Shown here piece by piece: positions 1-5,457 of a stretch of 5,548 bases of DNA. The translations under genes and the position numbers were made by a program. Every line of letters begins with the position of its first letter. Position 1 is the first letter of the stretch. The DNA is from Sphingobacterium sp. Lineage in GTDB: Bacteria; Bacteroidota; Bacteroidia; Sphingobacteriales; Sphingobacteriaceae. Below the pieces are notes generated by a model that made no database searches, was not told where the DNA came from, and saw nothing but the letters and a program-made list of their open reading frames with translations. The stretch lies in assembly GCA_030146225.1 (NCBI GenBank), contig JASLCA010000133.1, forward strand, positions 1 to 5,548, read 5' to 3'.

Positions 1-19
1 GTCACTCTTAAATAAATAA

Positions 20-1204
20 TCAGTCCGTGTAAATGCCTTCTTTGCCTGCGGCCCAATAGCTTACGAAACAGGCTATAGCTAGCCAACAAGCAGCTGTGGG
101 ACCAAAAAGTTCCATCCCCATTATTGTACAAGCGATGGGGGTTTTGGTACATCCAGCAAATACTGCGACAAAGCCCATTGCTACCAGCAGCGCCATTGGC
201 AAGGGGATAAAGATACATAAGGCATTGCCCAGCGTAGCTCCAATAAAGAATAAAGGGGTTACCTCACCCCCCTTAAAGCCTGCGCTTAGGGTAATGGCCG
301 TCAATATTATTTTAACCAGAAAATCATAGTTTGGAAGTTCCGTATCAAAAGCTGCTAGTAGTGTAGGCAGCCCTAAGCCTATATGTCGTGTGCTATGGGA
401 GAACGAAACCCATAAGATAATTAGTAGCCCAGCGATAACAGGCCGTATAAGCGGCTGTTTAAGCAGCTTAAATAGTTTTCCAGCCAACTTGTTGCTTTGT
501 ACAAACAACCTAGCTGTAAGCCCGTAAATCACGGCTGCTAACAATGCCCAGGCGATACTGCTTGGCGTTAGTGCTGGAAATACACTCAACTGTGGGTAAT
601 GACTGTGTTGATTGCCATAAAGATTACAAATATAACCTGCTAAAAAGGCGGAAAGCAGGGTAGGAAGCAAGGCCCAATAGGCAGATTTTCTCCAGCCGAC
701 AATTTCCAAAGCAAAGATTAAGCCTGCCCAAGGCGTGCCAAATAGGGAAGAGAAGCCCGCAGCCATGCCACAGCTCAACAAGATCCTGCGCGCGCTGTGG
801 TCAAAATTAAAGAAGCGCGCAAACTGATCCGCTATGCTGGCTCCATACTGTATGGCGGTTCCTTCACGACCAGCAGATCCTCCAAAAAGGTGGGTAGTCA
901 AGGTACTGCCAATAATAAGTGGCGCCATGCGTAAAGGCAGGGGCTCAGTTGGTAATTTATGTTCCTTCAGGATGAGCTTGTTCCCACCCTGTACAGCCTG
1001 CCCGTAGCGGTTATAAAGCCATACGATAAGCAGCCCGGCAAGCGGCAGGAAATACAGTATCCATAGATTACGCTCCCTGAACTCTGTAGCCTGCGTAAGC
1101 AAGTACAAAAATAGGGCAGAGCAACTGCCTACCAATAGCGCAATCAGCAAGATAATGCTGAGCCATTTTAAAACTATATGTACTGTAGCCCGAATTGCCG
1201 TCAT
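20..1204 (-). CDS. CLC-family anion transporter, probable fluoride/proton antiporter type (CLC-F, SycA-like)
   Basis: A 394-residue polytopic inner-membrane protein of the voltage-gated chloride channel (CLC) superfamily. Seen: the gating-glutamate motif GREGT at residues 112-116 (E114), the motif GFKGGEVTP at 309-317, many hydrophobic segments from residue 12 to 385, and a C-terminal GIYTD tail with Y392. No cytoplasmic CBS domains are present. The canonical chloride motif GSGIP is absent; the corresponding early region reads GGNKLI (73-78), and GREGT replaces GREGP. Known of the family: these substitutions mark the fluoride-exporting CLC-F branch, and E114, E314, T316 and Y392 appear equivalent to residues studied in the Enterococcus CLC-F (from memory, not aligned here). 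Inferred: fluoride export coupled to proton entry, protecting the cytoplasm. ATG start, 35 nt after the DUF423 gene, so it is probably the last gene of that operon. No fluoride riboswitch is visible in the short gap. CLC membership is near certain; fluoride specificity is likely. Confidence 0.92.
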   Translation of the reverse strand: MTAIRATVHIVLKWLSIILLIALLVGSCSALFLYLLTQATEFRERNLWILYFLPLAGLLIVWLYNRYGQAVQGGNKLILKEHKLPTEPLPLRMAPLIIGSTLTTHLFGGSAGREGTAIQYGASIADQFARFFNFDHSARRILLSCGMAAGFSSLFGTPWAGLIFALEIVGWRKSAYWALLPTLLSAFLAGYICNLYGNQHSHYPQLSVFPALTPSSIAWALLAAVIYGLTARLFVQSNKLAGKLFKLLKQPLIRPVIAGLLIILWVSFSHSTRHIGLGLPTLLAAFDTELPNYDFLVKIILTAITLSAGFKGGEVTPLFFIGATLGNALCIFIPLPMALLVAMGFVAVFAGCTKTPIACTIMGMELFGPTAACWLAIACFVSYWAAGKEGIYTD

Positions 1205-1239
1205 TATACTTGCCTATGGGCGAATTAAAAAGGAAGCCC

Positions 1240-1614
1240 TTAGCAAAAACTAACCAGTAAAGCTATCCAACCAATAATCATAAACAGGCCTCCAAGCGGG
1301 GTTATAGGGCCTAAGAAACGGAAGTTTACCTTCCAATGGTTTGCAAAGGCCAAGAGGTAGATGCTGCCTGAAAACAATAAAGTCCCTAAGATTATGCCAT
1401 AAGCCGCTAAGCGAACTGCATATTCTGTAAAGTCTGCCTGATACCCAATAATCAAGAGCGCCAATGCAGCATACATCTGATACCGGACGCCCACCTCAAA
1501 GGAAGCTAGCTTTTCTTCTGGAAGAAACTTTTTAAAGGCATGCGCCCCAAATGCACCGAGTATAATAGCTAAACTCGCTAATACAGCTGCGATAATCAAT
1601 ACAATGCTACTCAT
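1240..1614 (-). CDS. DUF423 family small membrane protein
   Basis: A 124-residue integral membrane protein with about four hydrophobic segments (roughly residues 3-23, 46-58, 67-89 and 101-122). Family signatures are visible: GAFGAHA at 20-26, a conserved stretch with VRYQMYAALALL (43-54), FSGSIYLL at 81-88, and GPITPLGG at 102-109. This matches DUF423 (YgdD-like) proteins in both length and motif order. The family has no established biochemical role, so none is assigned. The ATG overlaps the stop codon of the upstream rhodanese-thioredoxin gene by one nucleotide (TAATG), which suggests translational coupling; the region before the start is A-rich with no SD. The CLC transporter gene follows after 35 nt in the same direction. 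Family call is firm; function unknown. Confidence 0.9.
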   Translation of the reverse strand: MSSIVLIIAAVLASLAIILGAFGAHAFKKFLPEEKLASFEVGVRYQMYAALALLIIGYQADFTEYAVRLAAYGIILGTLLFSGSIYLLAFANHWKVNFRFLGPITPLGGLFMIIGWIALLVSFC

Positions 1615-2297
1615 TAACTATTCTTTTTTATCTTTTCAATAAGCTCTTCTTCAGCAAGTCCTCCTGTATGGTCCCAAGTTTTGACACCTGCCTTGTACAA
1701 CTGTAGACGCGGAATTCCATTTACATTTAGTTCCTTCAGCAAAGCTCCATTGGTATCTGCATCAATATAAACCACCTTTACCTTATAGCTTTTGTTCAGT
1801 GCAATCTTTTCCAAATAGGGCTTAATCACCTGACAAGGACCACACCATTTAGCCGTAAAGTCGATTAAAACTAAATTATGGGATTTTGTAATCTTTTCAA
1901 AGTCAACCATGGTCAAGCCCTTCAGATCCTTCTCTTTGGCTGAGGAGTTTTCGGCATTCAACTTTAGTAAACCACCTTCAAGCTCATATACTTCAAATCC
2001 TTCTTGTGTTAAAAGCTTAGCAGCCTGTGCGCTACGTCCGCCACTTAAACAATAAACATAGATAGGCTTTTTCTTATCGAGTGTATTTATGCCGCTTTTA
2101 AAAGCATCCTTGTTATTCCAATCTATATTTTTTGCCTTTGGCAAATTCTCTTTTGCATACTCTTCAGCCGTGCGCACATCGAGTAGCTGCGCTTTTCTTT
2201 GCTTGCTCTGCTTTGCAAAGTCGGCAGGGCTTAACTTCGTCTGCGCGATGCCAACGCAAGAAACTAAAAGGCTCAGGGATAAAATTAAATACTTCAT
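1614..2297 (-). CDS. Exported rhodanese-thioredoxin fusion protein
   Basis: A 227-residue envelope protein with two catalytic domains. Residues 1-19 form a signal peptide; cleavage before Q19 (GIA/Q) is likely, but LVSC at 11-14 also resembles a lipobox. The rhodanese domain (about 22-115) has DVR at 40-42 and active-site C83 in the loop CLSGGRS. The thioredoxin domain (about 125-227) has WCGPC at 151-155 and the cis-proline P196 (GIPR). Both active sites look intact. Known: rhodaneses carry sulfur as a cysteine persulfide, and thioredoxin-fold WCGPC proteins reduce or exchange disulfides. Inferred: periplasmic thiol/sulfur handling, with the thioredoxin domain perhaps reducing the rhodanese persulfide. 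I chose the ATG at 2297; an in-frame TTG six bases upstream (2303) is possible but less likely, because Met-Lys-Tyr-Leu starts a normal signal peptide. It heads an operon with the DUF423 and CLC genes. Confidence 0.9.
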   Translation of the reverse strand: MKYLILSLSLLVSCVGIAQTKLSPADFAKQSKQRKAQLLDVRTAEEYAKENLPKAKNIDWNNKDAFKSGINTLDKKKPIYVYCLSGGRSAQAAKLLTQEGFEVYELEGGLLKLNAENSSAKEKDLKGLTMVDFEKITKSHNLVLIDFTAKWCGPCQVIKPYLEKIALNKSYKVKVVYIDADTNGALLKELNVNGIPRLQLYKAGVKTWDHTGGLAEEELIEKIKKNS

Positions 2298-2353
2298 ATA
2301 CAAGTAAAGGTAAACAATAGTTGACGGGAATGGAAGCGTAAGAAAACATTATG

Positions 2354-2394
2354 TAAAGGCAATAGGCTTGGAAAACCCAAGCCTATTGTCTTTA
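2354..2394 (-). terminator. Hairpin terminator downstream of the sugar dehydrogenase gene
   Basis: A perfect 12-bp inverted repeat (2360-2371 with 2377-2388) around a 5-nt loop. After one mismatch it extends through five more pairs (2354-2358 with 2390-2394). Read on the minus strand, the stem is preceded by an A-rich segment and followed by a modest CCTTTA stretch rather than a long T-run. It lies 8 bases after the dehydrogenase stop codon and ahead of the rhodanese-thioredoxin gene, so it separates the two transcription units. The symmetric flanks could also stop transcription on the plus strand. Confidence 0.75.
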
Positions 2395-2401
2395 TAGGAA
2401 C

Positions 2402-3649
2402 TTATTTTTTTGTGATTTTATAGAGGTAGCCCGCATCGGTCACGGCAAAGATCTCACCGTCCTTACCTTGTACGACATCGCGAAAGCGTTGACCTTCTTT
2501 AGCCAATAGACGCTCTTCGCCAACAACCTTATTGTCCTTAATAACTAGACGTGCAATATGCATACTACTCAGACCTCCAGCAAAAAGGTTGTTTTTCCAT
2601 TCAGGAATTGCATCAGCTGTGTAGAATATTAATCCACTAGGGGATAAAACGGGGTCCCAATAATACACTGGTTGCTCCATGCCTTCATGCTGTTGGATAA
2701 CGGGATCTCCAATCTGCTTGCCACTATATTCTAGACCATAGGTGATCGTAGGCCAACCGTAGTTTTTGCCTGCTTCAACAAAGTTTAGTTCATCTCCACC
2801 ACGTGGTCCAAACTCCGTTTCCCATAAGTCAGAAGTCTCCGGATGTAAGGCAATCCCTTGCACATTTCTATGCCCATAGCTGTAGATTTCAGGCAAGGCA
2901 TCTTTATTGCCTTCAAATGGATTGCCCGCGGCAGCCTTCCCATCTGTAGTAATACGTAGGATTTTTCCTAGTGCTGACTTTAGATCTTGTGCTAAAGGCC
3001 TGGTTTCTAATTCGGATCTTTCCCCTGTGCTGACTAACAAATTTCCAGTCTTATCAAAGATTATACGTCCGCCATAGTGCAGCTTGCCTTTAAAGGTTGG
3101 CATAGCCCTATAGATTACACTTGCATTTTCAATTGTTTTCTCATCATCAGCCAAGCGTCCTTTGGCCACAGCCGTATGATTTCCAGCTGCTACTGGCTCC
3201 GCAAAGACCCAGTAAACCATCCTATTGCTTGCAAAATCAGGATCTAAAGTCAGTCCGAGCAGACCTCCCTGGGCTTGATCATCTACCTTAGGCAGTCCCG
3301 TAATAGGAGCGGAGAGCGTACCATCTGCCGCCGCAATGCGTAGGACGCCTGCCTTCTCGGTAATCAATAGGCGACCATCCGGCAAAACAGCAATTCCCCA
3401 AGGAGATTTTAACTCCTTTGTTAAGATGCTATGCGTTATTGGCGTGCTTGTCTTAACGCCAGCCACACGAGTTTGACCTTCAAATGCAGGGGCATAATCC
3501 GTGTTAGCCTTATTACTTTCCACAGGAGGATATATACTATCCGTAAGATTGGGTTGCTCAGTGCTCGTATTCGAATTTGCGTTGTTACCACAAGCCATTA
3601 GCAGCAAGCTACTAGAAGCTAATAAAAAAGCAGGGAGTTTAGATTTCAT
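2402..3649 (-). CDS. PQQ-dependent sugar dehydrogenase (glucose/sorbosone dehydrogenase family) lipoprotein
   Basis: A 415-residue lipoprotein. Residues 1-19 are a lipoprotein signal peptide with lipobox LMAC (C20), followed by an Asn/Ser/Thr-rich linker to about residue 65. The six-bladed beta-propeller dehydrogenase domain fills about 75-413. Landmarks: WGIAVLPDGR (84-93), GGLLGLTLDPDF (128-139), HYGGR (191-195, H191 the likely catalytic base), GERSE (209-213), YGHRNVQG (258-265, R261 and N262 likely cofactor or substrate contacts), GGDELN (284-289), and QRFRDVVQGKDG (387-398, two arginines equivalent to PQQ-binding arginines in soluble glucose dehydrogenase). Known: such enzymes oxidise aldose sugars to lactones with PQQ and calcium. 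Inferred: a periplasm-facing enzyme; there is no acidic surface-export signal after C20. No pqq synthesis genes are in the window, so the cofactor source is unknown. ATG start; monocistronic between two terminators. Confidence 0.93.
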   Translation of the reverse strand: MKSKLPAFLLASSSLLLMACGNNANSNTSTEQPNLTDSIYPPVESNKANTDYAPAFEGQTRVAGVKTSTPITHSILTKELKSPWGIAVLPDGRLLITEKAGVLRIAAADGTLSAPITGLPKVDDQAQGGLLGLTLDPDFASNRMVYWVFAEPVAAGNHTAVAKGRLADDEKTIENASVIYRAMPTFKGKLHYGGRIIFDKTGNLLVSTGERSELETRPLAQDLKSALGKILRITTDGKAAAGNPFEGNKDALPEIYSYGHRNVQGIALHPETSDLWETEFGPRGGDELNFVEAGKNYGWPTITYGLEYSGKQIGDPVIQQHEGMEQPVYYWDPVLSPSGLIFYTADAIPEWKNNLFAGGLSSMHIARLVIKDNKVVGEERLLAKEGQRFRDVVQGKDGEIFAVTDAGYLYKITKK

Positions 3650-3675
3650 GATAATGTATGTTTAGGTATTATACG

Positions 3676-3683
3676 CAAAATAA
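3676..3683 (-). promoter_or_regulatory. Weak candidate -7 element for the sugar dehydrogenase gene
   Basis: On the minus strand this reads TTATTTTG, one mismatch from the Bacteroidota -7 consensus TAnnTTTG. It lies 26 bases ahead of the dehydrogenase ATG and after the rplI terminator, where a promoter is required. No convincing TTTG -33 element is seen at the usual spacing, and such AT-rich matches arise easily by chance. Confidence 0.25.
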
Positions 3684-3710
3684 GAAATTTTGTTTTAGAA
3701 TTATAATAGA

Positions 3711-3746
3711 ATAAAAAAAGCCTGCGTACAATTTGTACGCAGGCTT
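3711..3746 (-). terminator. Rho-independent terminator of the rpsF-rpsR-rplI operon
   Basis: A perfect 13-bp GC-rich stem (3718-3730 with 3734-3746) with a 3-nt loop. On the minus strand it is followed directly by a run of T residues and then AT (3717 down to 3711). It begins 21 bases after the rplI stop codon. This is a textbook intrinsic terminator, oriented to end the ribosomal operon and insulate the downstream dehydrogenase gene. Confidence 0.93.
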
Positions 3747-3767
3747 CTATATTTTGTAGTATACTAC

Positions 3768-4211
3768 TTACTCAGCAATAACATCGAAAGGAACTTGAAC
3801 TTTCACTTCTTTGTGTAAGTTTAAGTTAGCGATGTATTCACCTAAAGTTTTAGGCTCAACTTCGAAAGTAATACGACGACGGTCAACATCAAAACCTTGG
3901 GCTTTCAAAGCATCAGCAATTTGGATGCTGTTTACTTTACCAAAGATTTTACCAGTTTCGCCTGCTTTAGCACCGATAGAAAGCTTAACGTTTTCTAATT
4001 TAGTAGCTAATTCAGTCGCATCTTTTTTAATTTTCTCTTGTTTGAATTGCGCTTGTTTAATGTTTTCTGCAAGAACTTTCTTAGCAGAAACAGTAGCCAA
4101 AGTAGCAAAACCTTGAGGGATCAAGTAGTTACGACCGTAACCTGGCTTAACAACTACTACATCGTCTTTCTCGCCCAGGTGTTTAATATCTTGTTTTAGA
4201 ATAACTTCCAT
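3768..4211 (-). CDS. rplI: 50S ribosomal protein L9 (bL9)
   Basis: A 147-residue protein of normal length for bL9. The N-terminal rRNA-binding domain (1 to about 45) carries the family signature GYGRNYLIP at 24-32. A long charged connecting helix (about 41-75) leads to the C-terminal domain, with GETGKIFGKVNS (84-95) and the terminal strand LHKEVKV (132-138). bL9 binds 23S rRNA near the base of the L1 stalk and extends from the large subunit; it helps maintain reading frame. It is the last gene of the rpsF-rpsR-rplI operon, 12 bases after the rpsR stop codon. Its ATG is set by an unusually strong SD (see the separate entry), and a strong terminator follows. Certain. Confidence 0.98.
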   Translation of the reverse strand: MEVILKQDIKHLGEKDDVVVVKPGYGRNYLIPQGFATLATVSAKKVLAENIKQAQFKQEKIKKDATELATKLENVKLSIGAKAGETGKIFGKVNSIQIADALKAQGFDVDRRRITFEVEPKTLGEYIANLNLHKEVKVQVPFDVIAE

Positions 4212-4218
4212 GTTGTCT

Positions 4219-4225
4219 CCTCCTT
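4219..4225 (-). promoter_or_regulatory. Strong Shine-Dalgarno sequence of rplI
   Basis: Minus-strand AAGGAGG, seven bases before the rplI ATG and overlapping the last bases of the rpsR TAA stop codon. It lies largely outside coding sequence, so codon choice does not explain it. A near-perfect SD at ideal spacing is notable because the other minus-strand genes here (rpsF, DUF423, rhodanese-thioredoxin, dehydrogenase) lack one, as is usual in Bacteroidota. Confidence 0.85.
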
Positions 4226-4487
4226 ATTTTAATGAATCTGTTACGTATGGCAATAAACCGATAATACGCGCACGTTTAACAGCTTGAGCAACTTTACGTT
4301 GGAATTTCAATGATGTACCAGTAAGACGACGAGGTAAGATTTTACCTTGATCATTCACAAATTTCAACAAGAAGTTTGCGTCTTTGTAGTCGATGTATTT
4401 AATACCGTTCTTTTTGAAACGACAGTATTTTTTACGGTTGTCCTCTACTTTAGGGGCAGTTACGTATTGGATATTTTCGTTAGCCAT
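4224..4487 (-). CDS. rpsR: 30S ribosomal protein S18 (bS18)
   Basis: An 87-residue bS18 of typical length. The core is clear: KKYCRFKKNGIKYIDYKD (19-36), a helical segment LLKFVNDQGKILPRR (40-54), and LTGTSLKFQRKVAQAVKRAR (55-74), followed by IIGLLPYV (75-82). bS18 pairs with bS6 on the platform of the small subunit, binding the central domain of 16S rRNA. The ATG overlaps the rpsF stop codon by one base (TAATG), coupling translation of the two partners. A strong GAGGAGG lies upstream, inside the end of rpsF. rplI follows after 12 bases. Known: in Bacteroidota, bS18, bS6 and bS21 help bury the 16S anti-SD tail. Certain. Confidence 0.98.
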   Translation of the reverse strand: MANENIQYVTAPKVEDNRKKYCRFKKNGIKYIDYKDANFLLKFVNDQGKILPRRLTGTSLKFQRKVAQAVKRARIIGLLPYVTDSLK

Positions 4488-4855
4488 TAGTTTGATGCCT
4501 CCTCAGTTTTAGTTTCCTTTTTTTTGTTAAACGCTCCACTGCGTTTTTTCTCGTTGAATGCTAATGCATGTGGCTCTAATGCGATTGTTAAGAAACGCAT
4601 TACACGCTCATCGCGTTTGTATTCAACTTCTAATTTTTTGATTAATTCTCCTGGAGCCTTGAATTCAGTTAAGTAGTAAAACCCAGTGCTTTTTTTCTGG
4701 ATAGGATACGCTAACTTTCTCAAACCCCAATTGTCTTCAGCGACAATTTCGGCTCCGCCTTCTGATAGGATACTTTTGAATTTTGCGATTGTTTCAGTCG
4801 CAGCCTCCTCAGAAAGCAACGGGGTAAGAATGATTACAGATTCGTACTGTTGCAT
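4487..4855 (-). CDS. rpsF: 30S ribosomal protein S6 (bS6)
   Basis: A 122-residue bS6. The ferredoxin-like core (1 to about 95) shows YESVIIL (4-10), the strand with WGLRKLAYPI (43-52), GFYYLTEF (58-65) and YKRDERVMRFLT (79-90). A charged, Lys- then Glu-rich tail (about 100-122) follows, as is common for bS6. bS6 forms a heterodimer with bS18 on the small-subunit platform. The ATG at 4855 is preceded by an A-rich segment (ATTATTAAAAA) with no SD, the normal Bacteroidota initiation style and unlike the next two genes. It is the first gene of the operon, with a clear -7 promoter element 50 bases upstream and a short hairpin-capable leader. Certain. Confidence 0.98.
   Translation of the reverse strand: MQQYESVIILTPLLSEEAATETIAKFKSILSEGGAEIVAEDNWGLRKLAYPIQKKSTGFYYLTEFKAPGELIKKLEVEYKRDERVMRFLTIALEPHALAFNEKKRSGAFNKKKETKTEEASN
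4498..4504 (-). promoter_or_regulatory. Strong Shine-Dalgarno-like sequence of rpsR
   Basis: Minus-strand GAGGAGG, ten bases before the rpsR ATG and inside the last codons of rpsF, where it encodes a Glu-Glu pair. It matches the anti-SD well but sits at somewhat long spacing. Because GAG GAG also serves as coding sequence, chance cannot be excluded; the parallel AAGGAGG ahead of rplI makes a functional role more plausible. Confidence 0.6.
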
Positions 4856-4883
4856 TTTTTAATAATTATGTTAATTAAATCTT

Positions 4884-4903
4884 GTTCTCCGAACTCACGG
4901 AAG
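4884..4903 (-). promoter_or_regulatory. rpsF: Hairpin-capable rpsF leader, possible bS6:bS18 autoregulatory site
   Basis: Two mutually exclusive short hairpins can form on the minus strand. The first pairs CTTCCG (4903-4898) with CGGAG (4891-4887) around a 6-nt loop, with one bulged T. The second pairs GTTC (4894-4891) with GAAC (4887-4884). Known: in many bacteria the bS6:bS18 complex represses its own operon through a CCG-containing hairpin in the rpsF leader. The location fits, but the stems are short, and the predicted start site (about 4899-4902) falls within the first arm, which may truncate it. Tentative. Confidence 0.28.
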
Positions 4904-4905
4904 TG

Positions 4906-4913
4906 CAAAGATA
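4906..4913 (-). promoter_or_regulatory. -7 promoter element of the rpsF operon
   Basis: Minus-strand TATCTTTG, an exact match to the Bacteroidota sigma-A -7 consensus TAnnTTTG, in the gap between the YchJ-family gene and rpsF. The predicted start point, a few bases downstream, gives a leader of about 45 nt. The expected TTTG -33 element about 19 bases further upstream is not matched; that region is extremely AT-rich, which may compensate as an UP-like sequence. Confidence 0.7.
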
Positions 4914-4951
4914 AGAATTTTTATTAAAAATAAATATATTTTTTTGTGAAA

Positions 4952-5329
4952 TTATGACATCATCTGTCCAGTTGTATAGTACCAGCTACCATTTAACTTT
5001 TTGAAGGAGGATTTCTCATGGTGAATCTCTACTTCTCCCGCAGCATTGAGGTAATGCGCCTTGAACTCTACCACGCTATCGCTTGCCGAAAGCACTTCCA
5101 GCTGCATCCATTTATTCTCGGCTGCCCATTGTGCAATAGCGGGCTTGTGTTGCAAGCGGCGCTGAGCAGGGAAGAAGCTGTCGTAAATAAAGTCTACCAT
5201 GCCCTTAGTAAAGGCACAGTAGCGCGCCCGCATCAGCTGCTCTGCGGTTTCGGCAGCAGCCAGCTTCGCATGTATGGGGGCGCAGCAATCTTCATAAGTT
5301 TTACCCGAACAGCAAGTGCATGTATTCAT
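4952..5329 (-). CDS. YchJ-family protein with SEC-C zinc-binding motif (UPF0225-like)
   Basis: A 125-residue soluble protein. The N-terminus carries a SEC-C type motif, with C4, C6, C15 and C16 and an SGKTYEDCC core (8-16), expected to bind one zinc ion. It is followed by the family hallmark TAEQLMRARYCAF (28-40). The rest (about 36-123) forms an NTF2-like domain with LEVL (77-80), VEFKAHY (87-93), HHEKSSF (103-109) and a GSWYY ending (114-118). This order matches YchJ/UPF0225 proteins, whose biochemical role is not established. The ATG at 5329 places the cysteine motif at the very N-terminus, as in homologues. It is transcribed toward rpsF with no obvious terminator between them, and is divergent from the lipocalin-like gene. 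Family firm, function unknown. Confidence 0.9.
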   Translation of the reverse strand: MNTCTCCSGKTYEDCCAPIHAKLAAAETAEQLMRARYCAFTKGMVDFIYDSFFPAQRRLQHKPAIAQWAAENKWMQLEVLSASDSVVEFKAHYLNAAGEVEIHHEKSSFKKLNGSWYYTTGQMMS

Positions 5330-5355
5330 CTGTTGATCTATATTAATTTCTACGG

Positions 5356-5363
5356 CGAAGATA
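5356..5363 (-). promoter_or_regulatory. Weak candidate -7 element for the YchJ-family gene
   Basis: Minus-strand TATCTTCG, one mismatch from TAnnTTTG, 26 bases upstream of the YchJ-family ATG inside the 128-bp divergent spacer (5330-5457). No clear -33 partner is seen. I saw no convincing plus-strand promoter for the divergent lipocalin-like gene in the same spacer. Confidence 0.3.
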
Positions 5364-5457
5364 GAAATATTATTATTGTCATAATTGTGTTGAATAGCAA
5401 AAACTGTAAAATATCGAAAGACAATAAACGTTCTGAATTTAAACTAACACAATTTCT

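Noticed and set aside
96..329. Plus-strand open frame inside the CLC gene.
   Set aside because: It is fully antisense to conserved CLC coding sequence; the other plus-strand frames at 2089-2320 and 3811-4116 are rejected for the same reason.
1205..1239. Possible fluoride riboswitch before the CLC-F-like gene.
   Set aside because: The 35-nt gap is too short, and no conserved crcB-type features are visible there or ahead of the operon.
2298..2303. TTG at 2303 as the start of the rhodanese-thioredoxin gene.
   Set aside because: It adds only two residues before a normal ATG-Lys signal peptide start, has no SD, and TTG starts are uncommon.
2164..2349. Minus-strand frame of 61 codons overlapping the start of the rhodanese-thioredoxin gene.
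   Set aside because: It is out of frame with a supported gene, spans its promoter region, and shows no domain.
3756..3767. Perfect 12-base palindrome GTAGTATACTAC directly after the rplI stop codon.
   Set aside because: It is short, AT-rich and without a loop, has no second copy in the window, and lies just before a strong terminator; probably chance.
4914..4951. AT-rich stretch between the YchJ-family gene and rpsF as a terminator.
   Set aside because: Only weak A/T pairing with no GC stem is visible; it more likely serves as the upstream part of the rpsF promoter, and readthrough is possible.
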